Shown piece by piece: positions 17,395-25,262 of a stretch of DNA of 64,000 nucleotides (position 1 is its first letter; each line of letters opens with the position of its first letter). This stretch comes from [Lactobacillus] timonensis. Lineage in GTDB: Bacteria; Bacillota; Bacilli; Lactobacillales; Lactobacillaceae. The translations under genes and the position numbers were made by a program. The stretch is from the NCBI RefSeq assembly GCF_900240275.1, contig NZ_LT964761.1:778220-842219 (forward strand), in the 5' to 3' direction. Under the pieces are notes generated by a model. It had not been told where the DNA came from and did not search any database. It saw nothing but the letters and a program-made list of their open reading frames with translations.

Positions 17395-18351
17395 CTAACG
17401 ATTAGTACGGACTTCACGAGTGGCCTCAGCCAGGTGAACCAGGTTGGTAACCATCCGGTGAGTGGTTGCTTCATAATTATACTTTCGACCGAGCTTGACG
17501 AAGTAGCCATTGATGTAGTCGACTTCGACAGGGCGGTTATGACTCATATCCTGGTACATTGATGGGTAGTGATGGGGGTTGCCGACTTTAGAAACGTAGT
17601 TGACGCTGTCTAATTCTTCCTGGCGGGTAGAAACCAGTTGAACGCCGGCTCGCTCACAGACGTCGTAAGCTTCGTCGATCAATTGACGACTGAGTTCGTC
17701 CGCACCTGAGAAGTTGGCATATTCCCCCATCGTGATTTCAAACATCGTGCAGAGGGTGTTGACGACGGAATTGAAGACTACCTTGGTCATTAGCGTACCC
17801 ATGAAATTGGTCTTCAGTGAGGGGTTGAAGTTCGCTTTTTTCAGTTCAGCCATCAGTTGATGTGTCTTCTCGTCAGGTTGTTCGGTATAGTTGGCCCAGT
17901 TTGTTGTTCCGGCTCCCCGGTCACCGACAAATTCGACTTCACCAGGACCAGTGAGGATGGTAGCGACCAGGGCGGTTCCAGCGACTAGTTTTTCCTTGGG
18001 GAAGTACTTCAGTAACTGCTCGACGTGGCCCATCCCGTTCATAGCTGTGAGACAGTATTGATCGGCAAAGAAATGCTTACAACGTTCCAGCATGTCAGGC
18101 AGCTGCATTTGTTTTAACTCGAAGAAGACAAAGTCGGCATCAGTTGCTGTGTATTCTTCAGGGCGGTAGACATTAACAGGCACCAAGTGCTTATTCTTGT
18201 GCTCGCGTGTCACTAAGACACCACCTTGTTCCTTCATTTTCTGGTAGTGTGGTTCCCAACCTTCGACAAAATCGACCTCATTGCCAGCTTCCTGGAGTAA
18301 AACCCCAAACCGTAATCCCATTGCACCGGCTCCTACAACTGTAAACTTCAT
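17395..18351 (-). CDS. PanE-type 2-oxoacid reductase (ketopantoate reductase family)
   Basis: NADPH-dependent reductase of 318 residues. The Rossmann loop is VVGAGAMGLRFG at the N-terminus, and the C-terminal ApbA domain contains KVVFNSVVNTLCTM. The annotated reaction is ketopantoate to pantoate. In Lactococcus lactis, however, a protein of this family is the D-hydroxyisocaproate dehydrogenase that reduces branched-chain 2-oxoacids. The T-box leader here, which responds to an amino acid, favours that kind of role. I chose the ATG at 18351: AAAGGAG is 9 bases upstream, while the ATG at 18357 is too close. Confidence 0.85.
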   Translation of the reverse strand: MKFTVVGAGAMGLRFGVLLQEAGNEVDFVEGWEPHYQKMKEQGGVLVTREHKNKHLVPVNVYRPEEYTATDADFVFFELKQMQLPDMLERCKHFFADQYCLTAMNGMGHVEQLLKYFPKEKLVAGTALVATILTGPGEVEFVGDRGAGTTNWANYTEQPDEKTHQLMAELKKANFNPSLKTNFMGTLMTKVVFNSVVNTLCTMFEITMGEYANFSGADELSRQLIDEAYDVCERAGVQLVSTRQEELDSVNYVSKVGNPHHYPSMYQDMSHNRPVEVDYINGYFVKLGRKYNYEATTHRMVTNLVHLAEATREVRTNR

Positions 18352-18394
18352 TGTCATCCACTCCTTTAGTTATTGCCAATGATCAATGCGTCGA

Positions 18395-18680
18395 ATAAAA
18401 AAGCCCCCAACTAGAACTAGTCTAGTTGAGGGACGCTTTGCGTGGTACCACCCTGTCTTTACCAGTAGTTCACACTACCAGCCTTAGTGTTCAATGCAAG
18501 AGCATTAAACACGGCAGCGATAATGGGCTGCACCCACCGTGGATTACTAACGTTCGTCCAGGTACTCAAAGTGATTTTTGCAGATCGTTGTGTGATCCTT
18601 TTTCACCAACCAAGGACTCTCTGACAAACAACGAAGGGCTACTCTTCTTTTCAACGTATTTGGTCATATGTTTTTCTAAT
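18395..18680 (-). promoter_or_regulatory. T-box riboswitch upstream of the PanE-type gene
   Basis: On the minus strand the T-box GGGTGGTACCACGC (18440-18453) is followed by a strong terminator with a 13-14 bp stem (18403-18433) and six T. A Stem I hairpin (TCCTT-GGTTGGTG-AAAAGGA) after AGAGAG is recognisable. The specifier is ambiguous. ATC (Ile) fits by distance from the hairpin, while TAC (Tyr) or ACC (Thr) fit when aligned on the specifier-loop context GAGTACC. Confidence 0.9.
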
Positions 18681-18688
18681 TGCATTTT

Positions 18689-18717
18689 AATTTAATTGCA
18701 AAATGGCTAAAAGTCAA
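18689..18717 (-). promoter_or_regulatory. Promoter of the T-box/panE-type transcript
   Basis: On the minus strand TTGACT and TAAATT are 17 bases apart, immediately upstream of the T-box leader. Confidence 0.6.
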
Positions 18718-18787
18718 GAGTTTTTTAAAAAAAGTTTTTTCTTCCAATAAGGGCGAAATAACAGCGATAAAATGCCGCAAATGACAT

Positions 18788-18816
18788 TTTACATTTGGCA
18801 ATCAGGGGTGTATGCT
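18788..18816 (+). promoter_or_regulatory. Aminotransferase promoter
   Basis: TTTACA and TATGCT are 17 bases apart, about 50 bases before the aminotransferase start and divergent from the panE-type promoter. Confidence 0.5.
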
Positions 18817-18869
18817 AACTTCAATTTTAAAATTAGAAAACACTTAGAAAAGCAAAGGAGTGACCAGGT

Positions 18870-20054
18870 ATGGTTAAATTTTCATCAAGAGTACCAGCAG
18901 ACGGGACGGACGCGGTTGGGTCAATTTTAAAGGCTGCCGCTGATCCAAAGATCATTTCCTTTGCCGGTGGCTTGCCAGCACCAGAACTATTCCCGGTGGC
19001 TGAAATGAAAGCAGCTGCTGATCGTGCCTTTGACAAACGCGGCCGCGAATTGATGCAGTACGGTGCAGCAAAAGGGTTGCCATCACTTCGGGAATGGGCA
19101 CTTCATCATGTGGAAGAAAAAGAAGGGATCAAAGGAGAGGTCGAAAACGTCTTAATTACCACTGGCTCAGAACAGGCCCTCGACTTAGTGGGTAAAGCGC
19201 TGGTTGATCCGGGAGACGTAGTTTTGGTTGAGCAACCAACTTATCTTTGTGCGGTTGATGTTTTTAAGTCGTACGGCGCGCGCCTGGTATCGGTAGCGAT
19301 GGATGATGATGGGATGCGTACCGACGCCCTCGAAGAAACACTGAAAGCCCATCCTGAAGCCAAGCTTCTTTATACGGTACCAAACTTCCAAAACCCAACG
19401 GGGCGGACGATCCCACTGGAACGGCGGCAAAAAATGGCTGAATTAGCTGCTAAGTACGATCTTACAATCCTTGAAGACAACCCTTATGGAGAAATTCGCT
19501 TTGCGGGCCAACACGTGCCGGCGGTGAAATCCTTTGATCATGACGGTCATGTTTGCTACATGGGGACTTTCTCCAAGACGCTAGCTCCGGGGTTCCGATT
19601 GGGATGGGTCGTGGCTGATAAACGAATTGTTGATAAGCTAACGGTCTTAAAACAGTCTGCAGACCTTCATACCGATAACCTTGCTCAGTATGTGACCGTT
19701 GAGTACTTGAAAAACAACGACCTTGATGCCCACGTGAAGGAAATTAGCGCTCTTTACAGTAGGCGGAAGCAACTGATGATTGACGGGATTAAGAAATACT
19801 TCCCAGCCGCGGTGAAGTACACTAACCCTGAAGGCGGGATGTTCCTCTGGGTAGAAGTACCGGGAGTTGACGATACCGTCGCGGTGTTCAAGGAATGTCT
19901 GAAAAATAACGTTGCCTTTGTGCCAGGGGACCCGTTCTTTGCTGACCAAGCACAGCCGGGAACCTTCCGCCTGAACTATTCCAACATGGCTGAAGAGCAG
20001 ATTGAGTTGGGGCTCAAGCGGCTTGGTGAAGTTCTTCAGAAATACGTTGATTAG
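18870..20054 (+). CDS. PLP-dependent class I/II aminotransferase
   Basis: A 394-residue aminotransferase related to 2-aminoadipate/aromatic aminotransferases (LysN-like) and to the catalytic half of MocR proteins, without a DNA-binding domain. Visible motifs: SFAGGLPAPELFP at the N-terminus, ITTGSEQALDL, VPNFQNPTGRT, LEDNPYGEIRF and the PLP-lysine in GTFSKTLAPGFRLG. AAAGGAGTGA precedes the ATG. It is divergent from a T-box-controlled 2-oxoacid reductase. Transamination followed by reduction would turn an amino acid into a 2-hydroxyacid, a plausible paired pathway (inference). Confidence 0.88.
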   Translation: MVKFSSRVPADGTDAVGSILKAAADPKIISFAGGLPAPELFPVAEMKAAADRAFDKRGRELMQYGAAKGLPSLREWALHHVEEKEGIKGEVENVLITTGSEQALDLVGKALVDPGDVVLVEQPTYLCAVDVFKSYGARLVSVAMDDDGMRTDALEETLKAHPEAKLLYTVPNFQNPTGRTIPLERRQKMAELAAKYDLTILEDNPYGEIRFAGQHVPAVKSFDHDGHVCYMGTFSKTLAPGFRLGWVVADKRIVDKLTVLKQSADLHTDNLAQYVTVEYLKNNDLDAHVKEISALYSRRKQLMIDGIKKYFPAAVKYTNPEGGMFLWVEVPGVDDTVAVFKECLKNNVAFVPGDPFFADQAQPGTFRLNYSNMAEEQIELGLKRLGEVLQKYVD

Positions 20055-20069
20055 GCAAAAGTATTTAAA

Positions 20070-20098
20070 TTTACAAGCGTAAACGTTGCTGATATAAT
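20070..20098 (+). promoter_or_regulatory. rpsN promoter
   Basis: TTTACA and TATAAT are 17 bases apart, a near-consensus promoter of its own between the aminotransferase and rpsN. Confidence 0.7.
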
Positions 20099-20167
20099 TA
20101 CCATGAATTGACAAGCAGATGAATAATGTTGTTATTTGTCGCATTGCTACTGTTAACGAGGTATTTA

Positions 20168-20437
20168 ATGGCAAAAAAATCAAAGATTGCAAAACTAGCT
20201 CACCAGCGGGCAATGGTTGAACGATACGCCAAAAAGCGGCAACAATTAAAGGCAGCGGGAGACTATGTTGCCTTAAGCAAATTGCCGCGGAATTCAAGTC
20301 CGGTGCGACTTCACAACCGCGATCGTTATGACGGTCGGCCACACGCCTATATGCGTAAATTTGGCATGTCGCGGTTAACGTTCCGTCGCCTGGCCCACAA
20401 AGGGCAGCTACCGGGAGTTCGCAAGGCCAGTTGGTAG
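20168..20437 (+). CDS. rpsN: 30S ribosomal protein S14, zinc-free paralogue
   Basis: An 89-residue S14 with no cysteine, so it belongs to the form lacking the CxxC zinc ribbon. Such stand-alone copies usually back up the zinc-binding S14 of the main ribosomal operon when zinc is scarce (family knowledge). The N-terminal [20 protein letters not shown] and C-terminal [20 protein letters not shown] are typical. I chose the ATG at 20168 after GAGG. It is monocistronic, with its own promoter and terminator. I saw no convincing Zur-type operator. Confidence 0.95.
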   Translation: MAKKSKIAKLAHQRAMVERYAKKRQQLKAAGDYVALSKLPRNSSPVRLHNRDRYDGRPHAYMRKFGMSRLTFRRLAHKGQLPGVRKASW

Positions 20438-20444
20438 CACACAC

Positions 20445-20483
20445 AAAAAGACTCAATGTCCATAACGGGCACTGAGTCTTTTT
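20445..20483. terminator. Bidirectional terminator between rpsN and tyrS
   Basis: AAAAAGACTCA (20445-20455) pairs with TGAGTCTTTTT (20473-20483). A/T runs at both ends serve the convergent genes. Confidence 0.88.
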
Positions 20484-20495
20484 AATTGCGGTAAA

Positions 20496-21752
20496 TTACT
20501 TTTGGACGCGGGCGAGGAAGTAGTGCTTCTTACCACGACGAACGACAACAAAACGGCCATCGAAGTGGGCAGCGGGGTCGATTACAGCGCCAGTATCAGT
20601 AACCTTTTCGCCGTTGATTCGGATAGCACCATTGCTAATATCTTGACGGGCCTGACGCCGTGATGGTTCAAATCCGGTTGTGTCAACCAACCATTCTACC
20701 AGTGGCTGCTTTTCGGCAGGGACGTCGGCACCCGGCATGTTCTTCATGCTGCTGGCAATTTCGTCGGCAGATAAGCTGCCAACTTCACCGGAGAAGAGAG
20801 CCTTGGTAATCCGTTGGGCATCTGCCAGCCCCTTTTCACCGTGAACAAACTTTGTGACTTCTTCAGCCAGCCGGCGTTGTGCTTCCCGCTTCCATGGTTC
20901 GGTCTTAACCTTTTCTGCCAGTTCGTCAATCTCTTCGTGGCTGAGGAAGGTGAAGTACTTGAGGTACTTAACAACATCACGGTCATCCTGGTTGATCCAG
21001 AATTGGTAGAATTCGTATGGTGACGTCTTCTTTGGATCAAGCCAAACCGCACCACCGGCAGTCTTACCGAACTTGGTCCCGTCGGCCTTAAGCATCAGCG
21101 GAATGGTCAGTGCGTGAACGTCGGCCTTAGGGCCACAAACCTTGTGGATTAGGTCAATTCCTGAAGTGATATTCCCCCACTGGTCAGCACCACCGACCTG
21201 CAGCTGAACGTCTTCTTCCTTGTATAAGTGCAGGAAGTCGATTGACTGTAAAATCTGGTAAGTGAACTCTGTGAAGGAAATCCCGACTTCAAGGCGGCTG
21301 GCTACGATTTCCTTGTTAAGCATGGTGTTAACGTTGAACAGTTTCCCGTAGTCGCGCAAGAAGTCTAACAGGCTTAGGTTACCCAACCAGTCGCGGTTGT
21401 TGACGATGGTGAAGTTTTCGGTGCCAAAGAGTTTGACCATCTGCTTGGTCAAGCACTCCTCGTTGTGTTTGACCTGGTCCATCGTCTGCAACTTTCGTTC
21501 GGACTTTTTGCCGGACGGGTCACCAATAGCACCAGTCCCACCACCGATGATGATTACCGGGTGGTGACCAGCTTGCTGGAATCGTTTCAGCACCATAAAG
21601 GGAATGAGGTGGCCAATGTGCAGGCTGTCACCTGTTGGGTCGACACCGCAGTAGAGGCCGATCGACTTGCTGTCGACCAACTTTTGCAGCGCTGCTTCGT
21701 CAGTTGTTTGGTTAATGGCGCCACGCCATTTTAAGTCCTTGATAATATCCAT
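20496..21752 (-). CDS. tyrS: Tyrosyl-tRNA synthetase
   Basis: Charges tRNA-Tyr (class I, 418 residues). The HIGH-type motif is DSLHIGHLIPF, the KMSKS-type loop is DGTKFGKTAGG, and LYCGVDPTGDSLH forms the tyrosine/ATP site. A C-terminal S4 RNA-binding domain starts around PSRRQARQDISNGAIRING. I chose the ATG at 21752, 7 bases after GGAGG; the upstream TTG (21770) includes the ribosome-binding site. A T-box leader precedes it. Confidence 0.97.
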   Translation of the reverse strand: MDIIKDLKWRGAINQTTDEAALQKLVDSKSIGLYCGVDPTGDSLHIGHLIPFMVLKRFQQAGHHPVIIIGGGTGAIGDPSGKKSERKLQTMDQVKHNEECLTKQMVKLFGTENFTIVNNRDWLGNLSLLDFLRDYGKLFNVNTMLNKEIVASRLEVGISFTEFTYQILQSIDFLHLYKEEDVQLQVGGADQWGNITSGIDLIHKVCGPKADVHALTIPLMLKADGTKFGKTAGGAVWLDPKKTSPYEFYQFWINQDDRDVVKYLKYFTFLSHEEIDELAEKVKTEPWKREAQRRLAEEVTKFVHGEKGLADAQRITKALFSGEVGSLSADEIASSMKNMPGADVPAEKQPLVEWLVDTTGFEPSRRQARQDISNGAIRINGEKVTDTGAVIDPAAHFDGRFVVVRRGKKHYFLARVQK

Positions 21753-21783
21753 TGAAAGTCCTCCATTCAAAATCGGATGGCCA

Positions 21784-21988
21784 CAAAAAAATCCCGGGGC
21801 CGATCACTCAGCCCTGGGACGAAATTTCGCGGTACCACCCAGCTTCGTACGCACTGCGTACCTTCACGGATCCGCAGCAAAACGAAAAGGGTAATTCACT
21901 GAAACGCTATGCACCGGTTCACAACATTGCCGGTTCTCTGTGGCGGGGAGCGCCCAGCTACTGAAACTTTTCACTGCGGAATATTAAC
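21784..21988 (-). promoter_or_regulatory. T-box riboswitch, tyrS leader
   Basis: On the minus strand the T-box GGGTGGTACCGCG (21828-21840) is followed by a GC-rich terminator stem and seven T (21784-21820). The specifier is TAC (Tyr) at 21891-21893, next to a basal stem formed by CCGCAG/CTGCGG and GAAAAG/CTTTTC. Confidence 0.94.
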
Positions 21989-21996
21989 TTGCTTAA

Positions 21997-22025
21997 ATTA
22001 GACAACAAAATATTCAGCTTGTCAA
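21997..22025 (-). promoter_or_regulatory. tyrS promoter
   Basis: On the minus strand TTGACA and TCTAAT are 17 bases apart. It is divergent from the permease promoter at 22086. Confidence 0.7.
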
Positions 22026-22085
22026 TTGCTGATAATAAAATTATGAAGAGTAGACGATTTTTTCTCATCACTTGCTCATTTTTGT

Positions 22086-22113
22086 TTGACATTCGGTTAT
22101 TTGCTCGTATAAT
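22086..22113 (+). promoter_or_regulatory. Consensus promoter of the T-box/permease transcript
   Basis: Perfect TTGACA and TATAAT hexamers are 16 bases apart. Transcription would start near 22120, giving a compact leader of about 165 bases. Confidence 0.8.
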
Positions 22114-22119
22114 AAAAAA

Positions 22120-22286
22120 CACTTATCGGGTGTCCAGCGAGGCTGCGGTGGTGGAAGGCGGCTCACCTGTTCAATGGTTAAATTGCGGATGGTTCCCTTA
22201 TCGACTACTGAGGCGGCAGTAATGTCGTGAAATGGGTGGAACCGCGTTAAATGACGCCCCTGGGATAACTCCAGGAGCGTTTTTTG
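22120..22286 (+). promoter_or_regulatory. T-box riboswitch, amino-acid permease leader
   Basis: The T-box GGGTGGAACCGCG is at 22234-22246. The terminator stem ACGC-CCTGG pairs with CCAGG-GCGT (22254-22280) and is followed by six T. A Stem III hairpin TACTG-CAGTA precedes it. The Stem I region is short. TGG at 22175-22177 (Trp) is a tentative specifier, by analogy with the trpS leader. Confidence 0.85.
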
Positions 22287-22305
22287 TTTGCTAAGGGGTG
22301 AAAAG

Positions 22306-23658
22306 ATGGACAAGAAAACACAAGATGAAAAGTTATCACGCTCATTGAAGAGTCGACACATTACGATGATTGCCATCGGTGGCGCAATTGGGACTGGACT
22401 GTTTTTAGGATCTGGTTCTGCAATCCACAGTGCCGGACCGTCGATCATCCTCTCGTACCTCATTGTGGGGATTTTCTGTTTCTTTATGATGCGGGCGCTG
22501 GGTGAGTTGATCATGTCAGACACCAGCAAGCATTCGTTCATTGATTTTGTTAAGCTTTACCTTGGCGACCGGATGGAATTTATTACTGGTTGGACATATT
22601 GGTCGTGCTGGCTTAGCTTGGCGATGGCTGATTTGACGGCCTCAGGAATTTATCTGCGTTACTGGTTTCCCCACCTGCCACAGTGGGTCGGGCCGCTAGT
22701 AATCATTATCTTATTAATGCTGGTTAACATGATTGATGTTGGTCTGTTTGGTGAATTTGAGAGTGCCTTTTCAATGATTAAAGTGTTTGCCATCCTGGCT
22801 TTGATCGCTCTCGGCGGCATTATGATTATCATGCACGCGAAGGTCGGCAGCAGCCATGCTTCCCTAGTGAACCTAGTTAACCACGGCGGATTCTTCCCAA
22901 CGGGGATGCCAGGATTTGTTCGTTCTTTTCAAATGGTCGTGTTTGCTTTTGTTGGGATCGAAATGGTGGGCCTGACTGCTGGTGAAACAAAGGACCCGCA
23001 AAAAGACATTCCGAAAGCGATCAATGCTTTGCCGCTGCGAATCGGCTTGTTTTACATTGGGTCAATGATTGCGATCATGGCTATTTACCCGTGGAACAAG
23101 ATTGTGACGACCTCCAGCCCCTTTGTTCAGGTTTTTCGGGGCATTGGGATCACTAGTGCGGCGGCCATCTTAAACTTTGTTGTCCTAACGGCGGCGTTAT
23201 CTGCAACAAACAGTGCAATCTTTAGTACTAGTCGTTCCTTGTACGCCCTTGCCACTGGCAGAAACGCACCGCAACGGTTTGCTAAGCTGAGTAATAAGGC
23301 GGTGCCAAACTACGCTCTGCAGTTCTCCAGTGCCATCCTCTTTGTCGTGGTGATCTTAAACTACGTGATGCCGGCAGGAATTTTTAACATCGTCTCGGGG
23401 GTTTCGACGATTAACTTTATCTTTGTTTGGCTGATCATCCTGGCCTGTCACCTTGCATACCGCCGGCAGCATCCTAGCGGTGTAACCCAGTTTAGGATGC
23501 CAGCATATCCTGCTTCCAGCTGGTTAACTTTGCTTTTCTTTGCGTTGATTCTCGTTATCCTCGCCTTTTTACCGGAAACACGGGTACCGTTAATTTTTTC
23601 CGTTGGTTGGTTTATTGTCTTATTTTTTGCATACGACTTGTCGAAAAAACGAAAATAG
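22306..23658 (+). CDS. Amino-acid permease (APC superfamily, AAT-type)
   Basis: A 450-residue membrane transporter with about 12 hydrophobic helices. The signature SRSLKSRHITMIAIGGAIGTGLFLGSG lies at the N-terminus, and SFQMVVFAFVGIEMVGLTAGE in the middle is typical of proton-coupled AAT-family uptake systems. I chose the ATG at 22306 after GGGGTG. The substrate is not readable from the protein. The T-box shows that expression rises when a specific tRNA is uncharged, so the substrate is probably that amino acid (tentatively Trp). Confidence 0.9.
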   Translation: MDKKTQDEKLSRSLKSRHITMIAIGGAIGTGLFLGSGSAIHSAGPSIILSYLIVGIFCFFMMRALGELIMSDTSKHSFIDFVKLYLGDRMEFITGWTYWSCWLSLAMADLTASGIYLRYWFPHLPQWVGPLVIIILLMLVNMIDVGLFGEFESAFSMIKVFAILALIALGGIMIIMHAKVGSSHASLVNLVNHGGFFPTGMPGFVRSFQMVVFAFVGIEMVGLTAGETKDPQKDIPKAINALPLRIGLFYIGSMIAIMAIYPWNKIVTTSSPFVQVFRGIGITSAAAILNFVVLTAALSATNSAIFSTSRSLYALATGRNAPQRFAKLSNKAVPNYALQFSSAILFVVVILNYVMPAGIFNIVSGVSTINFIFVWLIILACHLAYRRQHPSGVTQFRMPAYPASSWLTLLFFALILVILAFLPETRVPLIFSVGWFIVLFFAYDLSKKRK

Positions 23659-23666
23659 TTTTGAAT

Positions 23667-23699
23667 AGGGGACCGTTGAACAAGCGGTTCCCTTCTTTA
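23667..23699 (+). terminator. Terminator after the permease gene
   Basis: GGGGACCG pairs with CGGTTCCC, with one wobble, over a 9-base loop, followed by a T-rich stretch. Confidence 0.75.
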
Positions 23700-23824
23700 A
23701 AAAATAATTCATCTTTTTTTGATATCAACAATGGTATGGGTTAACCACCACGGAGAGTAGGCTATCGCAATACTAATTGAATATTAGGCGCTTTCTACTT
23801 GGGACTCTTGTTTTTGTAAAAGGG

Positions 23825-23853
23825 TTTACATTTCCGGCAGGACAAGGTATATT
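23825..23853 (+). promoter_or_regulatory. nupC promoter
   Basis: TTTACA and TATATT are 17 bases apart. The promoter lies inside an upstream open frame (from 23777), showing that the frame's extension is not coding. About 90 bases of leader follow. It contains weak complementary segments, GACG/CGTC and TGAG/CTCA. Confidence 0.6.
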
Positions 23854-23947
23854 GGTAGCAGACGTTTTGAGTATTATTTGCAATTATTCACAGTTTGAGT
23901 TGTTGCTCAGAGGGCGTCAAAATTTAGGAAAGGTTGTTTGCGCTACC

Positions 23948-25156
23948 ATGTCTTATCTTATTGTTAACATCCTTGGTCTGGTAGTTTTCCTTGCTATTGG
24001 GGTGCTGTTCTCTAAAGATCGTAAGCACATTAACTGGAAAGCTATTGGAATCATGGTTGTTTTGAACCTGCTGCTTGCGTGGTTCCTGACTGCTTCTGCT
24101 GCAGGCCGTGCCGGAGTTAAGGCGGCGGCTGATGGCTTTGCATGGATTGTTAATATTTCTGCGAAGGGGACTGTTTTTGCCCTTGGTGGTTGGTACAATC
24201 CAAAGAACCTCAACTTCATTTGCTCTGCACTGATGCCAATCCTGATGATTGTTCCGATGTTCGATATTCTTACTTACATTGGCATTCTTCCATGGATCAT
24301 CAAGTGGATTGGTCGTGGCCTGTCATTCATCACTGGTCAGCCGAAGTTTGAATCATTCTTCGCTGTTGAAATGATGTTCCTGGGTAACACTGAAGTGCTG
24401 GCTGTTTCTGGTGCCCAGCTCCGTCAGATGAATAAGGAACGTAACCTGACTCTGGCAATGATGTCAATGAGTTGTGTTACTGCCTCTATTCTTGGTGCCT
24501 ACATTGAAATGATGCCTGGTCGTTTCATCCTGACTGCGGTACCGATCAACATCATCAACTCGTTGATTGCTACCAGCCTGTTGAACCCAACTCACGTTCC
24601 AGAGTCTGAAGATACCATCGTTAAGGTTGGTACTGAAGGCGATTCTGGTAAGAAGGAACCATTCTTCTCCTTCCTGGGTGATTCTATTCTGGGTGCCGGC
24701 AAGCTGATTTTGATCATCGTGGCTAACGTTGTGGCCTTCGTTGCACTGGCTGCTTTGATCGACAAGATTCTTGGCCTCTTCTGGAAGCCACTGTCACTGG
24801 AAAGCATCCTGGGTGTTGTGATGTTCCCATTCTCCTGGCTGCTTGGCTTGCCAGTCAAGGAAGCTTGGTTCCTGTCACAGCAGATGGGGATGAAGCTGGT
24901 TACTAACGAATTTGTTGTTATGGGTGCGGTCACTGGTAAGATCGCAAGCATGCCGCTTCACTTGCAAGCCGTATTGACAACGTTCGTTACCTCATTTGCC
25001 AACTTTGGTACTCTGGGGATGATCATCGGTGCCTTCAAGGGACTTGTTGGCAAGGAAGACAACGACTACATCGCCCACAACATTGGCTACCTGTTGCTGT
25101 CAGGGATCCTGGTATCACTGCTGTCAGCTGCCTTTGTTGGACTGTTTGTTTGGTAA
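23948..25156 (+). CDS. nupC: Nucleoside permease, NupC/CNT family
   Basis: Concentrative nucleoside transporter of 402 residues, driven by protons or sodium. The N-terminus MSYLIVNILGLVVFLAIGVLFS begins a membrane helix. Conserved CNT segments are visible: ALMPILMIVPMFDILTYIGILPW, GQPKFESFFAVEMMFLGNTEVLA and TSFANFGTLGMIIGAFKGL. I chose the ATG at 23948 because the family N-terminus begins here and the promoter lies upstream. The nearest AGGAAAGG is 14 bases away, so initiation may be weak. A nucleoside hydrolase gene follows. Confidence 0.92.
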   Translation: MSYLIVNILGLVVFLAIGVLFSKDRKHINWKAIGIMVVLNLLLAWFLTASAAGRAGVKAAADGFAWIVNISAKGTVFALGGWYNPKNLNFICSALMPILMIVPMFDILTYIGILPWIIKWIGRGLSFITGQPKFESFFAVEMMFLGNTEVLAVSGAQLRQMNKERNLTLAMMSMSCVTASILGAYIEMMPGRFILTAVPINIINSLIATSLLNPTHVPESEDTIVKVGTEGDSGKKEPFFSFLGDSILGAGKLILIIVANVVAFVALAALIDKILGLFWKPLSLESILGVVMFPFSWLLGLPVKEAWFLSQQMGMKLVTNEFVVMGAVTGKIASMPLHLQAVLTTFVTSFANFGTLGMIIGAFKGLVGKEDNDYIAHNIGYLLLSGILVSLLSAAFVGLFVW

Positions 25157-25186
25157 TAAGTAATTAGGTGGTTTTGACCACCGGAT

Positions 25187-25221
25187 AAAGAAAGGGACCG
25201 ACTGCTGGTCCCTTTCTTTTC
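25187..25221 (+). terminator. Terminator after nupC
   Basis: A 13-bp perfect stem (25187-25199 with 25207-25219) has a 7-base loop and ends in T-rich sequence. It separates nupC from the hydrolase gene or lowers read-through. Confidence 0.85.
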
Positions 25222-25262
25222 CAAGGGAAAGTTAAGCGATTACATTGATGGAGGGATTATCA

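Noticed and set aside
19647..20456. 269-codon minus-strand frame across the aminotransferase end and rpsN
   Set aside because: It spans two real plus-strand genes, a promoter and an intergenic gap, and its protein shows no recognisable fold or family.
23777..23947. N-terminal extension of NupC
   Set aside because: A good promoter (23825-23853) lies inside it, and the family N-terminus begins at 23948.
25168..25183. Hairpin GGTGG-TTTTGA-CCACC after nupC
   Set aside because: A short stem without a T-run next to a much stronger terminator; probably incidental.
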